A DNA stretch of 64,000 nucleotides, from the NCBI GenBank assembly GCA_964419545.1, contig CAYQQU010000002.1:62001-126000 (forward strand), given 5' to 3'. The notes under the pieces are model-generated. The model made no database searches. It was not told where the DNA came from and saw only the letters and a program-made list of their open reading frames with translations. The position numbers were made by a program, and so were the translations under genes. Shown here piece by piece: positions 42,791-51,808 of this stretch (positions within the stretch are counted from its first letter, which is position 1; every line of letters starts with the position of its first letter). Source of the stretch: CAYQQU01 sp964419545 (GTDB taxonomy: Bacteria; Bacteroidota; Bacteroidia; Chitinophagales; Saprospiraceae).

Positions 42791-44233
42791 TTACCCCAGC
42801 GCGTCCACCTTTTCCAGCAGCCACGATTTGGCCGCCAGGGCATTGCAGTGCTCGATCTGTTGTCTGACCTTCTTCACTTCTTCCTGATCGTAGGGCGACA
42901 CCCGGGATAGCTTTTTGGCAAAGCGCAGTACATTCAGGTATTGTTGCCGCACTTCTCTGGAAATGTTCCGATTTCGCCGCAGGTATATCCGGAAGCTGTC
43001 GATGAGGGAATCGAGGGCCAGGAATTCGTCCAGTTCGAAGTAGGTTTTGAGCAGCATCAGTTTGCCACCCAGGGCGTATACCTGGCTTTTGTATTCCACT
43101 TCGCGCAGTTGTTCGATCACTTTGTGGTATTGCCGCTGGTGGAAGTACACTTTGGCGAGATTATAGGTGTAAGCGTTCTCTTGCTGATCTTTGGGCAGCA
43201 TTTCGGTATAGCGCTCGATGAACCATTCCACCCAGGAAAAGGCTTTGATGTGCAGCCCTACGGTGATGATGTTTTTGTAGATCTGGGGTTTGATAGTGCC
43301 GTTTTCGATGATGATCTCGTGTTCGATGACGATCCGGAACAGGTCGAACAGTTCGTGGAAGTATTCCTTGTGGCCGGCATTGATGTGGGTGTCGATGCAA
43401 TAGTTCATCAGGTAGGAATAAAGCGCGCGCAATTCCCGGCGGGGAAAATGGCGGTGGTTGTCGTTCAGCAGCGCTTTCAGTTCGCGATAGTGCGATTCGT
43501 CGGAAGGCTCCAGCCGCATGCGGGCCACGAGGTAATAAGCATTCACGGAGATCTCTTTCAGGTAGCGGCTGTCTTGCAGGTGGTCCAGAAAAGAGGGGAA
43601 AAGCTGGATGGAGGCCGTATCGGAACGGAAGTTTTTATAGTCCAGGGCGTCACAATAGTGTTTGAGTTTCTGTGTGATGTAAAAGCAATCCAGGTGGAAA
43701 TCAGCTTGCTCCAGGTGTTGGAATTCCACGTGCTTCTGGCCGGCCCCTTCCCGGAACTGGTGGGCGCAGTGCTCGATATGGAAGCGATTGAGGTGGTAGG
43801 CGCCATTGCGCAAACCTGATTTTTCGGACAATTTTTCCGACTGGCGCAACAATCCCCGAAAGTGTTTGGTTAAGCCGGGCGAGTTGAGCCGGGGAAGGGT
43901 ATGGGTGATCTCGTGGAGCGGGTCGCTGCGATGGTCTTCCATGGCCAGAAAAGAAAGGCCGTGCTGGGTGAGCTCGGAAGCGAGCCGGCGGAGCTTGGCG
44001 TCATTGAAAGGCTGGTTTCCATACAAAATTTTCCAAACGGACTGCTTGGTCAGCTTTCTGGCTTCGGTATGGCCTTCCGGGCAACGCTGCCGGACCTGGG
44101 TGTCGACCTGATCAAAAAGAAGCAGCAATTCCTCGTTTTCGTTGAAAAACGGGGAGCATAAGTACTTGCGAAACAACGTAAGCTGCGCAGCAGAAAAGAA
44201 CTCCAGAAGGGTTATGAGCTTGTCGCTTACCAT
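42791..44233 (-). CDS. Unknown 480-aa helical protein
   Basis: A soluble, almost wholly helical protein with no signal peptide. It starts MVSDKLITLLEFFSAAQLTLFRKYLCSPFFNENEELLLLFDQV and contains LTKQSVWKILYGNQPFNDAKLRRLASELT. The second half reads as weak TPR-like helical pairs (YKNIITVGLHIKAFSWVEWFIERY, AYTYNLAKVYFHQRQYHKVIEQLREVEYKSQVYALG). I do not recognise a named family. The opening, with a leucine-rich helix and CSPFFNENEEL, may be a lineage-specific domain. It stands alone, converging on lpdA with a 52-bp gap. Confidence 0.72.
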   Translation of the reverse strand: MVSDKLITLLEFFSAAQLTLFRKYLCSPFFNENEELLLLFDQVDTQVRQRCPEGHTEARKLTKQSVWKILYGNQPFNDAKLRRLASELTQHGLSFLAMEDHRSDPLHEITHTLPRLNSPGLTKHFRGLLRQSEKLSEKSGLRNGAYHLNRFHIEHCAHQFREGAGQKHVEFQHLEQADFHLDCFYITQKLKHYCDALDYKNFRSDTASIQLFPSFLDHLQDSRYLKEISVNAYYLVARMRLEPSDESHYRELKALLNDNHRHFPRRELRALYSYLMNYCIDTHINAGHKEYFHELFDLFRIVIEHEIIIENGTIKPQIYKNIITVGLHIKAFSWVEWFIERYTEMLPKDQQENAYTYNLAKVYFHQRQYHKVIEQLREVEYKSQVYALGGKLMLLKTYFELDEFLALDSLIDSFRIYLRRNRNISREVRQQYLNVLRFAKKLSRVSPYDQEEVKKVRQQIEHCNALAAKSWLLEKVDALG

Positions 44234-44362
44234 AGCTATAGAATTATTAGGGACATAACACGAACAAACTGCTTTAGTTGTGTGTAGTCAACTATTTGTA
44301 ATTCAAGATTTAAGACTTATCGGTTTTGTTAGACAGGATTTGACAAACCACGGCTTTTGTTC

Positions 44363-44393
44363 TTTGATCTGCCGGTGAATTGCAACACTTTTG
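44363..44393 (+). promoter_or_regulatory. Putative Bacteroidota promoter for the Kazal/dockerin T9SS gene
   Basis: TTTG at 44363-44366, 19 bp of spacing, then CACTTTTG at 44386-44393, one base from TAnnTTTG. The ATG at 44417 is 24 bp downstream. The gap 44234-44362 is AT-rich and otherwise empty. Confidence 0.5.
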
Positions 44394-44416
44394 TAAATGA
44401 GATCAAACCACCTTTT

Positions 44417-46186
44417 ATGAAAACACTTGCTGCTGCTCTGTTGCTCCTGGGAGGCTGCCTGTTTTTCGGCCCGCCGGCTTTCGCGATCTGTGACGATCTG
44501 GGAGAAGTTTCGGAAAGTGTCGACTGCGGGCTCGTCGTCACTTCATTGCTTACCGGTGAGCAATTTTTTTCCGAAGAAGAGAATGGGCTGGCGCCCGGCC
44601 AGATCATAGCTTTCGGCGGAGAACCGACCGGAGCGACCGCTCCCTGCCCCCAACTTACCGCGATCTCCTTCGACTGCCTGACGGTGCTTTCTGCCGGCGG
44701 CCAATGCATCGACCCCGACCTGATCGATCTCGACCACGAGTGCAGCGGCGTCTACGAACCGGTATGCGGCTGCGACGGGGTCACTTATCCCAATCTTTGC
44801 CAGGCAGTCAACTGGTACGGCCTGGAAGCCTGGGTCGACGGCCCCTGCCCGGGCGATGCGCTCAACTGTACGGCGTCATTTATGTTTGCCTACCTCGACC
44901 CCACTACCGTCGTTTTGTACAACAATTCCACGGCCTTCAGCGATTACAGCTGGAGCTATCCCGACGAAGGGGTCGTCCAGTATCAGGATGATGTCAGCAT
45001 CACCATTTCCTTCCCTTCCGGCGCCGCCGAAGTTTGTCTGGAAATCTGGAACGAGGAGGGATGCGCCGACACGCTCTGCCTCTTCGTGCACAGCGATTCG
45101 GAAGACGAAATGTGCCAGCAGACGGACTGTGTTTGGCCGGGCGACGCCGACGGCGACGCCAAAGCCAACATCTACGATTTGTTGAACATCGGACTCGGCT
45201 TTGCGACTTCCGGCCCGCCCCGGCCTTTCTTTCCCGTACCGAACAACCCGATCGCCTGGGCGCCCAACTTCTCGGAAGACTGGGGCAACTGGGTCGGGCC
45301 GGTCAATTATAAACACCTCGACTGCAACGGCAACGGCGACATCAACGAGGCGGATGTCGCCGCCATCGATGCCAACTACACGCCTGAATTCGACTATTCT
45401 TCCACGCCGGTCGAAGACGCTCCTCCCATCTATCTGGATTTTGATGTCGAGGAAATGGTCATCGACGACAATACGCCCGATTTCTTCGCAGTCACCGCCG
45501 ATCTGTACGTCGGCGATAACCTGCATCCGGCTTTTGATGTACACGGCCTGGCCCTGCAGGTTCTTTACCCATACGATCTGGTAGTGCCCAATTCCGTCAG
45601 CGCCGATTATGACGACAACTCCTTCTTCGGCCATATCCACGACATCCTCACCGTCAATAAAGATCTGAATCCCTACAATGTAGGTATCTACGATCTGGCG
45701 TTCAGCCGTAAAGGCGGCGACGGCGTCAACGGGTACGGCAAAGTGGCTACCCTCAGCTTCGTAGTCGATCACGACATCATCGACGGTCGGGCGGAGGAAG
45801 ACAATCCTTTCGACCTTCTGATCCAGGGCGTCAAGTTCATCGATGCGGAAGGCAACCTGCTGGATTACCAACTGGCGGACGACACGGCTTCGGTCAATAT
45901 CATTAACGACGGCCTCCTGGCCGCGGTCGATGCGCCGGGCGTGGAAAAGGTAGCCTTCTTCCCCAACCCGGCCTCCGAGACCCTGCATATCGATCTGGGC
46001 AAGATCCGGGCGGAAAACTGCCGTTTGGAAATATTCAACAGCCTGGGCGAGCGGATACACACCCGGCGCCTTTCCGAAAAGCGAACGGCCATAGCGTTGG
46101 ACCGGTTCGAGCCGGGCGTCTATTGGTTTAAATTACAGACCGGAGCCGGTTTAGTGAGCCGCAAAATTATGGTAAAGAGGAAGTGA
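44417..46186 (+). CDS. Secreted T9SS type A protein with Kazal-like, dockerin-like and cohesin-like regions
   Basis: A 589-residue protein from the ATG at 44417 (signal peptide MKTLAAALLLLGGCLFFGPPAFA). Residues 109-144 match a Kazal-type inhibitor fold (ECSGVYEPVCGCDGVTYPNLCQA). Calcium-loop segments typical of type I dockerins occur at about 241-260 (PGDADGDAKANIYDLLNIGL) and 302-320 (DCNGNGDINEADVAAIDAN). The following region (about 335-505: VDVHGLA-type strands, KVATLSFVVDHDIIDG) looks like a cohesin fold. The sorting domain is the last 85 residues (VAFFPNPASETLHIDLG, FEPGVYWFKLQTG). Protease inhibition or protein docking at the surface is inferred. No cognate cohesin or dockerin gene is adjacent. 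Confidence 0.75.
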   Translation: MKTLAAALLLLGGCLFFGPPAFAICDDLGEVSESVDCGLVVTSLLTGEQFFSEEENGLAPGQIIAFGGEPTGATAPCPQLTAISFDCLTVLSAGGQCIDPDLIDLDHECSGVYEPVCGCDGVTYPNLCQAVNWYGLEAWVDGPCPGDALNCTASFMFAYLDPTTVVLYNNSTAFSDYSWSYPDEGVVQYQDDVSITISFPSGAAEVCLEIWNEEGCADTLCLFVHSDSEDEMCQQTDCVWPGDADGDAKANIYDLLNIGLGFATSGPPRPFFPVPNNPIAWAPNFSEDWGNWVGPVNYKHLDCNGNGDINEADVAAIDANYTPEFDYSSTPVEDAPPIYLDFDVEEMVIDDNTPDFFAVTADLYVGDNLHPAFDVHGLALQVLYPYDLVVPNSVSADYDDNSFFGHIHDILTVNKDLNPYNVGIYDLAFSRKGGDGVNGYGKVATLSFVVDHDIIDGRAEEDNPFDLLIQGVKFIDAEGNLLDYQLADDTASVNIINDGLLAAVDAPGVEKVAFFPNPASETLHIDLGKIRAENCRLEIFNSLGERIHTRRLSEKRTAIALDRFEPGVYWFKLQTGAGLVSRKIMVKRK

Positions 46187-46194
46187 AATACGGC

Positions 46195-46689
46195 TCAGGA
46201 GTTCTGAGAATAATGAGTTTGTTTGTGTTTGGGAATCACCGGAACGCGGCCTCGCCAGGAGTCGGGAACGTGTTGTAATTCGGGGCCCATTTTCTGGATG
46301 GCCCGCAGAACGTCGATCCGGCTGATCTGGCCGATCAGGGTATTGCCCTGCACTACCGGAAGGCGCTTAAAGCCGTTGTGCACGAATTCGACGGCCGCAT
46401 CGAAAATCGTTTTGTCGGCGTCGATCGTCTTGATCTTGATGGACATATAGTCGCCTACCTTGCCTAAACCGCCCACCCCGTTTTGGTCGTTGTAGGGGCC
46501 TTCCAGCAGCAGTTTCAGGCAGTCCACCTCCGAAAGCATACCAACGAGTTGGTTGTTCTCGTCGACGACCGGCGTACCGGAAATTTTTCGCTTCAGAATG
46601 GTGTCAATAGCTTCCCGAATGTCGGTATCGGGAGTGAAGGTGACCAGTTTGCTGGCCATGTAATCAACTACGGGCGGATAGGAAAGCAT
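46195..46689 (-). CDS. CBS-domain pair protein
   Basis: A 164-residue protein of two CBS domains from the ATG at 46689 (MLSYPPVVDYMASKLVTF). The first domain holds LKRKISGTPVVDENNQLVGMLSEVDCL and the second VGDYMSIKIKTIDADKTIFDAAVEFVHNGFKRLPVVQGNTLIGQISRIDVLRAI. Such pairs bind adenine nucleotides. No catalytic domain is attached, so it is a stand-alone regulator. The open frame to 46734 is not needed. A short inverted repeat, ctcag-gagtt-ctgag, lies near its end at 46191-46205. Confidence 0.85.
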   Translation of the reverse strand: MLSYPPVVDYMASKLVTFTPDTDIREAIDTILKRKISGTPVVDENNQLVGMLSEVDCLKLLLEGPYNDQNGVGGLGKVGDYMSIKIKTIDADKTIFDAAVEFVHNGFKRLPVVQGNTLIGQISRIDVLRAIQKMGPELQHVPDSWRGRVPVIPKHKQTHYSQNS

Positions 46690-46789
46690 ACGATTTTTAC
46701 GAATAATGTTACGATTTTTAAACAAGAAAAGCAACCATTTTTTGGTTAAAAACGTAGAGGCGGAATTTAATTCCAGCCGGATGGCATCC

Positions 46790-46806
46790 TAATCCGGGCT
46801 AAAGCG
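46790..46806. repeat. Short dispersed motif, copy near rsmI stop
   Basis: taatccgggctaaagcg resembles the end of the palindromic element at 28483-28504 (ataatccgggttaagcg). It sits just downstream of the reverse-strand rsmI gene, whose stop is at 46808. Confidence 0.5.
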
Positions 46807-46807
46807 A

Positions 46808-47476
46808 TCAATCCCGGCCTCCCACCACCAGCACGATCTCCCCTTTCACTTTCTGTTGCGCTTCGTAGTGCGCGATCAGTTCGTCGAGCGTTGCGGTTCG
46901 GATTTCCTCATGGATTTTGGTGAGTTCGCGGGCGACGCAGGCCGTCCGGTCGCCGCCGCAGTGTTCGGCCAGTTGCCGGAGGCATTTGACGAGGCGGTGG
47001 GGAGATTCGTAGAGGATGAAAGTACAGGGTAAGGCGGCCAGCCATTGCAGCCTTGTTTGCCGGCCTTTTTTATGAGGTAAGAAACCTTCGAAGTGAAAGC
47101 GGTCGGAAGGGATGCCCGCCGCCGCCAGCGCCGGTACGAAGGCGGCGGCTCCGGGCAGGCAGGTGACCGGGATGTCGTGCTCCCGGCAGGCGCGCACCAG
47201 CAAGAAGCCCGGATCGCTGATGCCCGGGGTGCCGGCGTCGGTGATCAGGGCAAGGTCGGCGCCGCTCGCCAGTTGCGCGACCAGTTGTTCGACAATGGCG
47301 TGTTCGTTGTGGGCGTGGTAGGCTCGTAGCGGGGTGGTTATCTCGTAATGATCCAGCAGTTTTTTGGAGGTGCGGGTGTCTTCGGCCAGGATGAGGGGCG
47401 CTTCCCGCAGCACCCGGAGGGCGCGCAGGGTGATGTCCTCTAAATTGCCGATTGGAGTGGGAACGAGATAAAGCAT
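46808..47476 (-). CDS. rsmI: 16S rRNA (cytidine-2'-O)-methyltransferase
   Basis: A 222-residue tetrapyrrole-methyltransferase-fold enzyme methylating the 2'-hydroxyl of C1402 in 16S rRNA. Motifs: MLYLVPTPIGNLEDITLRALRVL, ILAEDTRTSKKLLDHYEI, LITDAGTPGISDPGFLLVRAC, CLPGAAAFVPALAAAGIPSDRFHFEGFLP and FILYESPHRLVKCLRQL, all as in RsmI. Length is shorter than the 280-residue E. coli protein but usual for Bacteroidota, which lack the C-terminal tail. It follows purS by 40 bp on the same strand. Confidence 0.92.
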   Translation of the reverse strand: MLYLVPTPIGNLEDITLRALRVLREAPLILAEDTRTSKKLLDHYEITTPLRAYHAHNEHAIVEQLVAQLASGADLALITDAGTPGISDPGFLLVRACREHDIPVTCLPGAAAFVPALAAAGIPSDRFHFEGFLPHKKGRQTRLQWLAALPCTFILYESPHRLVKCLRQLAEHCGGDRTACVARELTKIHEEIRTATLDELIAHYEAQQKVKGEIVLVVGGRD

Positions 47477-47516
47477 GCCGAGATAAAATGCAGGCTACCC
47501 GGCAGAAGCGCCATGA

Positions 47517-47768
47517 TCAGGCCGGTTTGAGTTGAAATTGGTAGGTTTCCATGATGACGTTGGCCAGCAGCTTCTTGCAGGCCGTGTCTACCTTTTCTTC
47601 CGCTTCCGCTTCGGAGGCGGCCTCGATCGTCATCACGATATGTTTGCCGATGCGTACGTCGGTGATCCCTTCAATATGGACGTTCTTCATATTGTTGGCG
47701 ACGGTTTTGCCCTGGGGGTCGAGCAGTTCCTGGTGGGGCATTACATCTATTTCGGCTACGAATTTCAT
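47517..47768 (-). CDS. purS: Phosphoribosylformylglycinamidine synthase subunit PurS
   Basis: An 83-residue protein matching PurS, the small dimeric subunit that joins PurL and PurQ in the fourth step of purine synthesis. Family features are MKFVAEIDVMPHQELLDPQGKTVANNMKNV, GITDVRIGKHIVMTI and a C-terminal NVIMETYQFQLK, with the typical length. purL and purQ are not adjacent. It starts with a 4-bp overlap to the end of pssA and precedes rsmI, so the three form one reverse-strand run. Confidence 0.9.
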   Translation of the reverse strand: MKFVAEIDVMPHQELLDPQGKTVANNMKNVHIEGITDVRIGKHIVMTIEAASEAEAEEKVDTACKKLLANVIMETYQFQLKPA

Positions 47769-48478
47769 GCGTTGCGCTTTAGCAGGTGCCTAAATATCGA
47801 AAGAAGAATATAGAGCAATATGACGGCCGCCGGTCCGGCTTCCCTCAGCATGAAGAGCAGCAGCACAGCCATGCCTGCAAAGATATATTTTATCTCGTTG
47901 CCTCCCCATCGGAAATGCTTGAATTTAAGGCTGAACATGGGTATTTCGCTCACCATCATTCCGCAGAGCAAGCCGGTACAGGCGTAAAGCAGCACCGGCT
48001 GGGTCATCCAGGCGCCCCAGCCGAAGGCGTCGGCATGATGAATCAGCAGTAAACCGGCCGCGAATATCGCGGCGGCGGGTGTCGGGAGGCCCAGGAAGTT
48101 TTCGGACTGCCGCTCGTCGATGTTGAACTTGGCGAGGCGCAGCGCGGCGCATACCGGCGTCAAAAGCGCCGGCAGCGCTGCCGGAACCAACCGAAAGGGC
48201 AGTACGCCGCCGTTGTACCCGGTAGCCAGCAGTACGTAAAGCACCACTCCGGGCGCCAAGCCGAAAGAGATGACATCCGCCAGCGAATCCAGCTCTTTGC
48301 CCAGCGGCGAACCGGCCCTCAGCAGCCGCGCCGCCCAGCCGTCGGCATAATCCGCGACCAGGCAAATACCGAAGAAGATAAAAAATAGTACAAAATCACC
48401 GTAAAGGACAACCACAAGCGCCGTGCCGCCACTGAGCAGGTTGAGTAAAGTGATCCCGTTGGGAATATGCTTTTTCAT
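47765..48478 (-). CDS. pssA: CDP-diacylglycerol-serine O-phosphatidyltransferase
   Basis: A 237-residue integral membrane enzyme making phosphatidylserine, the precursor of phosphatidylethanolamine. The CDP-alcohol phosphatidyltransferase motif is intact in VADYADGWAARLLRAGSPLGKELDSLADVISFGLAP (D-x2-D-G-x2-A-R-x8-G-x3-D-x3-D). About seven membrane helices follow the usual pattern. N-terminal MKKHIPNGITLLNLLSGGTALV is family-typical. It is first in the run pssA-purS-rsmI. No phosphatidylserine decarboxylase lies beside it. Confidence 0.93.
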   Translation of the reverse strand: MKKHIPNGITLLNLLSGGTALVVVLYGDFVLFFIFFGICLVADYADGWAARLLRAGSPLGKELDSLADVISFGLAPGVVLYVLLATGYNGGVLPFRLVPAALPALLTPVCAALRLAKFNIDERQSENFLGLPTPAAAIFAAGLLLIHHADAFGWGAWMTQPVLLYACTGLLCGMMVSEIPMFSLKFKHFRWGGNEIKYIFAGMAVLLLFMLREAGPAAVILLYILLSIFRHLLKRNA

Positions 48479-48829
48479 GGTGTCTTTTTAGGTTCGGCGC
48501 CGCCCGGATCGTCGATAGGGCGAAGCAACCGATTTCGCTGTCGGCATCCGCATGATAGATTGGTCAGGGGCTCAACAAATGCCCGATTTTAAGTCTTTCT
48601 TAAGTATTTGGCAACCACAATGTTTACCTTTATAGCGTTATTTTGCTAGTAAGTAAAAGTAGAAAACTACTGATCCAACCTGCTGCAAACCTGTTTTACT
48701 TTTATGCGGCCCCTCGCCGGTGAAGCAACGAAGGGACCACCGCGCAGGTCCAGCACCCGGGGAAAGCGAAAAGACACCCGGCTGAGCCCTGATAAAATCC
48801 GGTTTCCTACTTGGTAAATCATAACGATT
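48479..48829. other. 351-bp intergenic region between divergent pssA and the type B T9SS gene
   Basis: No gene is seen. It must carry promoters for both sides. A near-consensus -7 box, TTATTTTG, lies at 48638-48645 on the forward strand without a well-spaced -33 box. A pair of inverted octamers, aagtaaaa (about 48651) and ttttactt (about 48694), could form a hairpin in the leader. The remaining roughly 180-nt leader shows no riboswitch I recognise. Confidence 0.4.
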
Positions 48830-51808
48830 ATGCGCTTCTTTTACGCTTTTCTTTTTGCCGGTCTGTTGTTGCCCGCGCGGGCCTGGTTGCAACCGGCCAA
48901 TGACGATTGCGAAAATGCAATTTTTCTAACGGATGTATCCAACTGGTGCTCTGATTTTGCGGAGTACAACAATACCGGCGCTACCGTCTCGCCCGTTGTC
49001 TCGCCCAGTTGTTTCGCCGCCAGCCAGGAAAACAACGACGTCTGGTTCGCTTTCGTCGCCGAAGCGACCGACGTCAACATCAGCGTGGTGGGCAATACCA
49101 ACATCAATCAGGGCGGATCGCTGGATAATCCGCAGTTCACCCTGTACAGCGGCGGCTGCGGCAACCTCTCCGAAGAAGCCTGCACCAACGACTCTTTCGG
49201 CTCCGGCGCGGCTCAGTCTTTCGCCGGCCCCCTCATCATCGGCGAAACCTATTACATCCAGGTGAGCGGGGGCTTCGGCAACGAAGGGACCTTCACTTTG
49301 TGCGTCAATAATTTCAACCTGGTGCCGGCCCCTTCCGGCGATTGCAATTCCGGGGTGGTGCTCTGCGACAAATCGCCTTTCACCGTACCTTCCGTCAGCG
49401 GCGTAGGGCTCGATCCCAATGAGATCGCCAATACCACCTGCGGCTGTCCGATCGTCGAATCCAGCTCTACCTGGTACAAGTGGACCTGCGAAGACCCGGG
49501 CTCGCTCACCTTCACCCTGACGCCCCTCAACCCGTCGGACGATATCGACTTTGTCATCTACGAGCTGCCGAGCGGGTTGGACAACTGCGCGGATAAAGAA
49601 GAACTGCGCTGCATGGCTTCCGGGGAAAACATCAACGCGGATTTCTCCACCTGGCAGGCCTGTACCGGCCCGACGGGCCTCAGCCTGAATGATGGCGACA
49701 ATAGCGAATCGTGCGGTTGTCAGCCCGGCAACAATAACTTTGCAGCCGCTATCGAAATGGAGGCCGGCAGAAGCTACGCTCTGGTGGTAAACAACTTCAC
49801 CAATTCCGGCAGCGGCTTTTCCGTCGAGTTCGGCGGCACGGGTACGTTCCGCGGCCCCCAGGCTTCTTTTCTGGCGGAACCGCAAACCATCTGCGTCGGC
49901 GAGTCCATCAGCTTTATTGATAACTCCACCGCTCCCGACGGCATCTCCAACTGGGAATGGAATTTCGGCTCGGGCGCTACCCCGCAGACGGGCAGCTCGC
50001 CTACCCCCGATGAAGTGACCTATAATACGCCCGGCGTCAAATCCGTACTGCTGCGCGTAACCAGCAGCGACGGCTGCCTGGTCTCCTTTATCAGCACCGT
50101 TACCGTGGAATGCTGCGACGACCACTTTGCACTCGACGGAGACCCCGTCGACCTGCTCTGCGGAGATATCCCCACCGGGGCGATCGACCTCTCCGTAACG
50201 AACGACTACGGGCCCTACGTCTTTAACTGGACCACCGGTGATCAGACGGAGGACCTCTCCGGCCTGGACCTGGGAACGTATACCGTTTCGATCGTGGACG
50301 ACGTCGGGTGCGACACCACCGCTTCCTTCACGATCGAAGGACCGCCTCCCATTCTGCTCGATCCGTTCATCACCATGCCGACCTGTAACGGCGGCACCGA
50401 CGGGGCCATCACCATCAATACGGAGGGAGGTACGCCGCCCTACGAATACGACTTCGGCTCGGGCTTCACCGGTTCCAACACCATTGAAAACCTGCCCGTG
50501 GGCGATTATCCGGTTACCATCCGCGACGGCAACGGCTGCGAAAAAGATACCCTTATCGAGGTGCGCGAGCTGGAGCTGGAGCTGGACCCTACTTTCGACC
50601 CGATCACGCGTCCTTCTTGTTTCAGCCTTTCCGACGGCGCCATCGAGGTGATCGTCAATAACGGCCTCCCGCCTTATGAGTACAATTATAACGACGGCCA
50701 GGGCTGGGTGACTTCCAACGTGATCGACAACCTGCCGGCTGGCACCTACACGGTGGATGTACGGGACGCCAATCTATGTATGGGGTCCTTCACTTTTGAC
50801 GTGACCGACTTCCCGCCTCTGGAGATCAGCCTCGCCGTAACGGACGTCAGTTGCTTCGGCCTCGAAGACGGCGTAGTGACGGCAGCCGTGGAAGGAGGAA
50901 CCGGCGAATACACCTATCTGTGGAGCGACGGGCAGACGGGACCGGAGGCCGTCGATCTGCCGGAGGGCGACTACGGCCTTACCGTGACCGACAGCAACGG
51001 CTGTGAGATTGAGTCTGCAGCTTCGGTGGCCGAGCCCGACCCCCTGTTCGTCGAGATCGCCGACGTGATCGACGTCCTTTGTTTCGGCGACCTGACCGGC
51101 GAGATCGAAGTTGTGGCCTTCGGCGGCGCCTCGCCTTTTGAATTCAGCACCGACGGCGTCAATTTTCAACCTGAACCCCGGTTTACCGGCCTGGCCGCCG
51201 GCGACTACACCCTCACCGTGCGCGACTCCCGCGGTTGTACGATCACTACGGACACCATTGTTCGGCAACCGCCGGAGCTCATCGTCGACGCCGGCTCCGA
51301 CCAGGTCATCCAACTCGGCTTTTCCGCCGACATCCAGGCGGTCGCCAGTGAATCACCGGTGGAATTCAGCTGGACGCCGACGAGCACGCTCGACTGCGAA
51401 GACTGCCCCGATCCCAACGCTACGCCCGTTCGCGGCACCAATTATATCGTAACGGTAATCAACGAGCGGGGATGTGAGGCCGTGGATTCGATCTTCATCA
51501 ATGTCGCAGGCGACAAACCTATCTATATCCCCAACGCCATTACGCCGAACGGCGACGGCTTCAACGATGGGTTTACCGTCTACGGCGGCCCGGCGGCCCG
51601 GCAGATCCGCAATCTGAAGATCTTCAGTCGCTGGGGCTCCCTGGTCTTCGAAGCCGACAATTTGCCCATTGGCGAAGAAAGTGCGGGGTGGGACGGCACC
51701 TTCCTCGGCCAGCCCGTCAATTCGGGGGTTTTCGTCTACCTGGTGGAAGTAGAGTTTATTGACGATTCGATTGTTATCTTTGAAGGAGACGTAACCGTTC
51801 TGCAATGA
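48830..51808 (+). CDS. Large surface protein with PKD, SprB-like repeats and T9SS type B sorting domain
   Basis: A 992-residue exported protein (signal peptide MRFFYAFLFAGLLLPARAWL). Two N-terminal sandwich domains (about 22-165 starting PANDDCENAIFL, and 170-340 starting SGDCNSGVVLC) precede a PKD-like domain (about 345-425: FIDNSTAPDGISNWEWNFG, PGVKSVLLRVTSSDGC). Then five SprB-like repeats run to about residue 860 (FNWTTGDQTEDLSGLDLGTY, YTYLWSDGQTGPEAVDLPEG and similar). The last 95 residues are the gliding-type C-terminal domain (YIPNAITPNGDGFNDGFTVYG, IFSRWGSLVFEADN, GVFVYLVEVEF). SprB-type repeats occur in gliding adhesins, so a surface adhesin role is likely. Its stop overlaps lptC by 4 bp. 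Confidence 0.86.
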   Translation: MRFFYAFLFAGLLLPARAWLQPANDDCENAIFLTDVSNWCSDFAEYNNTGATVSPVVSPSCFAASQENNDVWFAFVAEATDVNISVVGNTNINQGGSLDNPQFTLYSGGCGNLSEEACTNDSFGSGAAQSFAGPLIIGETYYIQVSGGFGNEGTFTLCVNNFNLVPAPSGDCNSGVVLCDKSPFTVPSVSGVGLDPNEIANTTCGCPIVESSSTWYKWTCEDPGSLTFTLTPLNPSDDIDFVIYELPSGLDNCADKEELRCMASGENINADFSTWQACTGPTGLSLNDGDNSESCGCQPGNNNFAAAIEMEAGRSYALVVNNFTNSGSGFSVEFGGTGTFRGPQASFLAEPQTICVGESISFIDNSTAPDGISNWEWNFGSGATPQTGSSPTPDEVTYNTPGVKSVLLRVTSSDGCLVSFISTVTVECCDDHFALDGDPVDLLCGDIPTGAIDLSVTNDYGPYVFNWTTGDQTEDLSGLDLGTYTVSIVDDVGCDTTASFTIEGPPPILLDPFITMPTCNGGTDGAITINTEGGTPPYEYDFGSGFTGSNTIENLPVGDYPVTIRDGNGCEKDTLIEVRELELELDPTFDPITRPSCFSLSDGAIEVIVNNGLPPYEYNYNDGQGWVTSNVIDNLPAGTYTVDVRDANLCMGSFTFDVTDFPPLEISLAVTDVSCFGLEDGVVTAAVEGGTGEYTYLWSDGQTGPEAVDLPEGDYGLTVTDSNGCEIESAASVAEPDPLFVEIADVIDVLCFGDLTGEIEVVAFGGASPFEFSTDGVNFQPEPRFTGLAAGDYTLTVRDSRGCTITTDTIVRQPPELIVDAGSDQVIQLGFSADIQAVASESPVEFSWTPTSTLDCEDCPDPNATPVRGTNYIVTVINERGCEAVDSIFINVAGDKPIYIPNAITPNGDGFNDGFTVYGGPAARQIRNLKIFSRWGSLVFEADNLPIGEESAGWDGTFLGQPVNSGVFVYLVEVEFIDDSIVIFEGDVTVLQ

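Noticed and set aside
44876..46060. 394-codon reverse frame opposite the Kazal/dockerin gene
   Set aside because: Val/Asp-rich antisense shadow of a real secreted protein.
48600..48830. Possible riboswitch in the leader of the type B surface-protein gene
   Set aside because: Only a weak inverted repeat is visible and no known riboswitch core is recognised.
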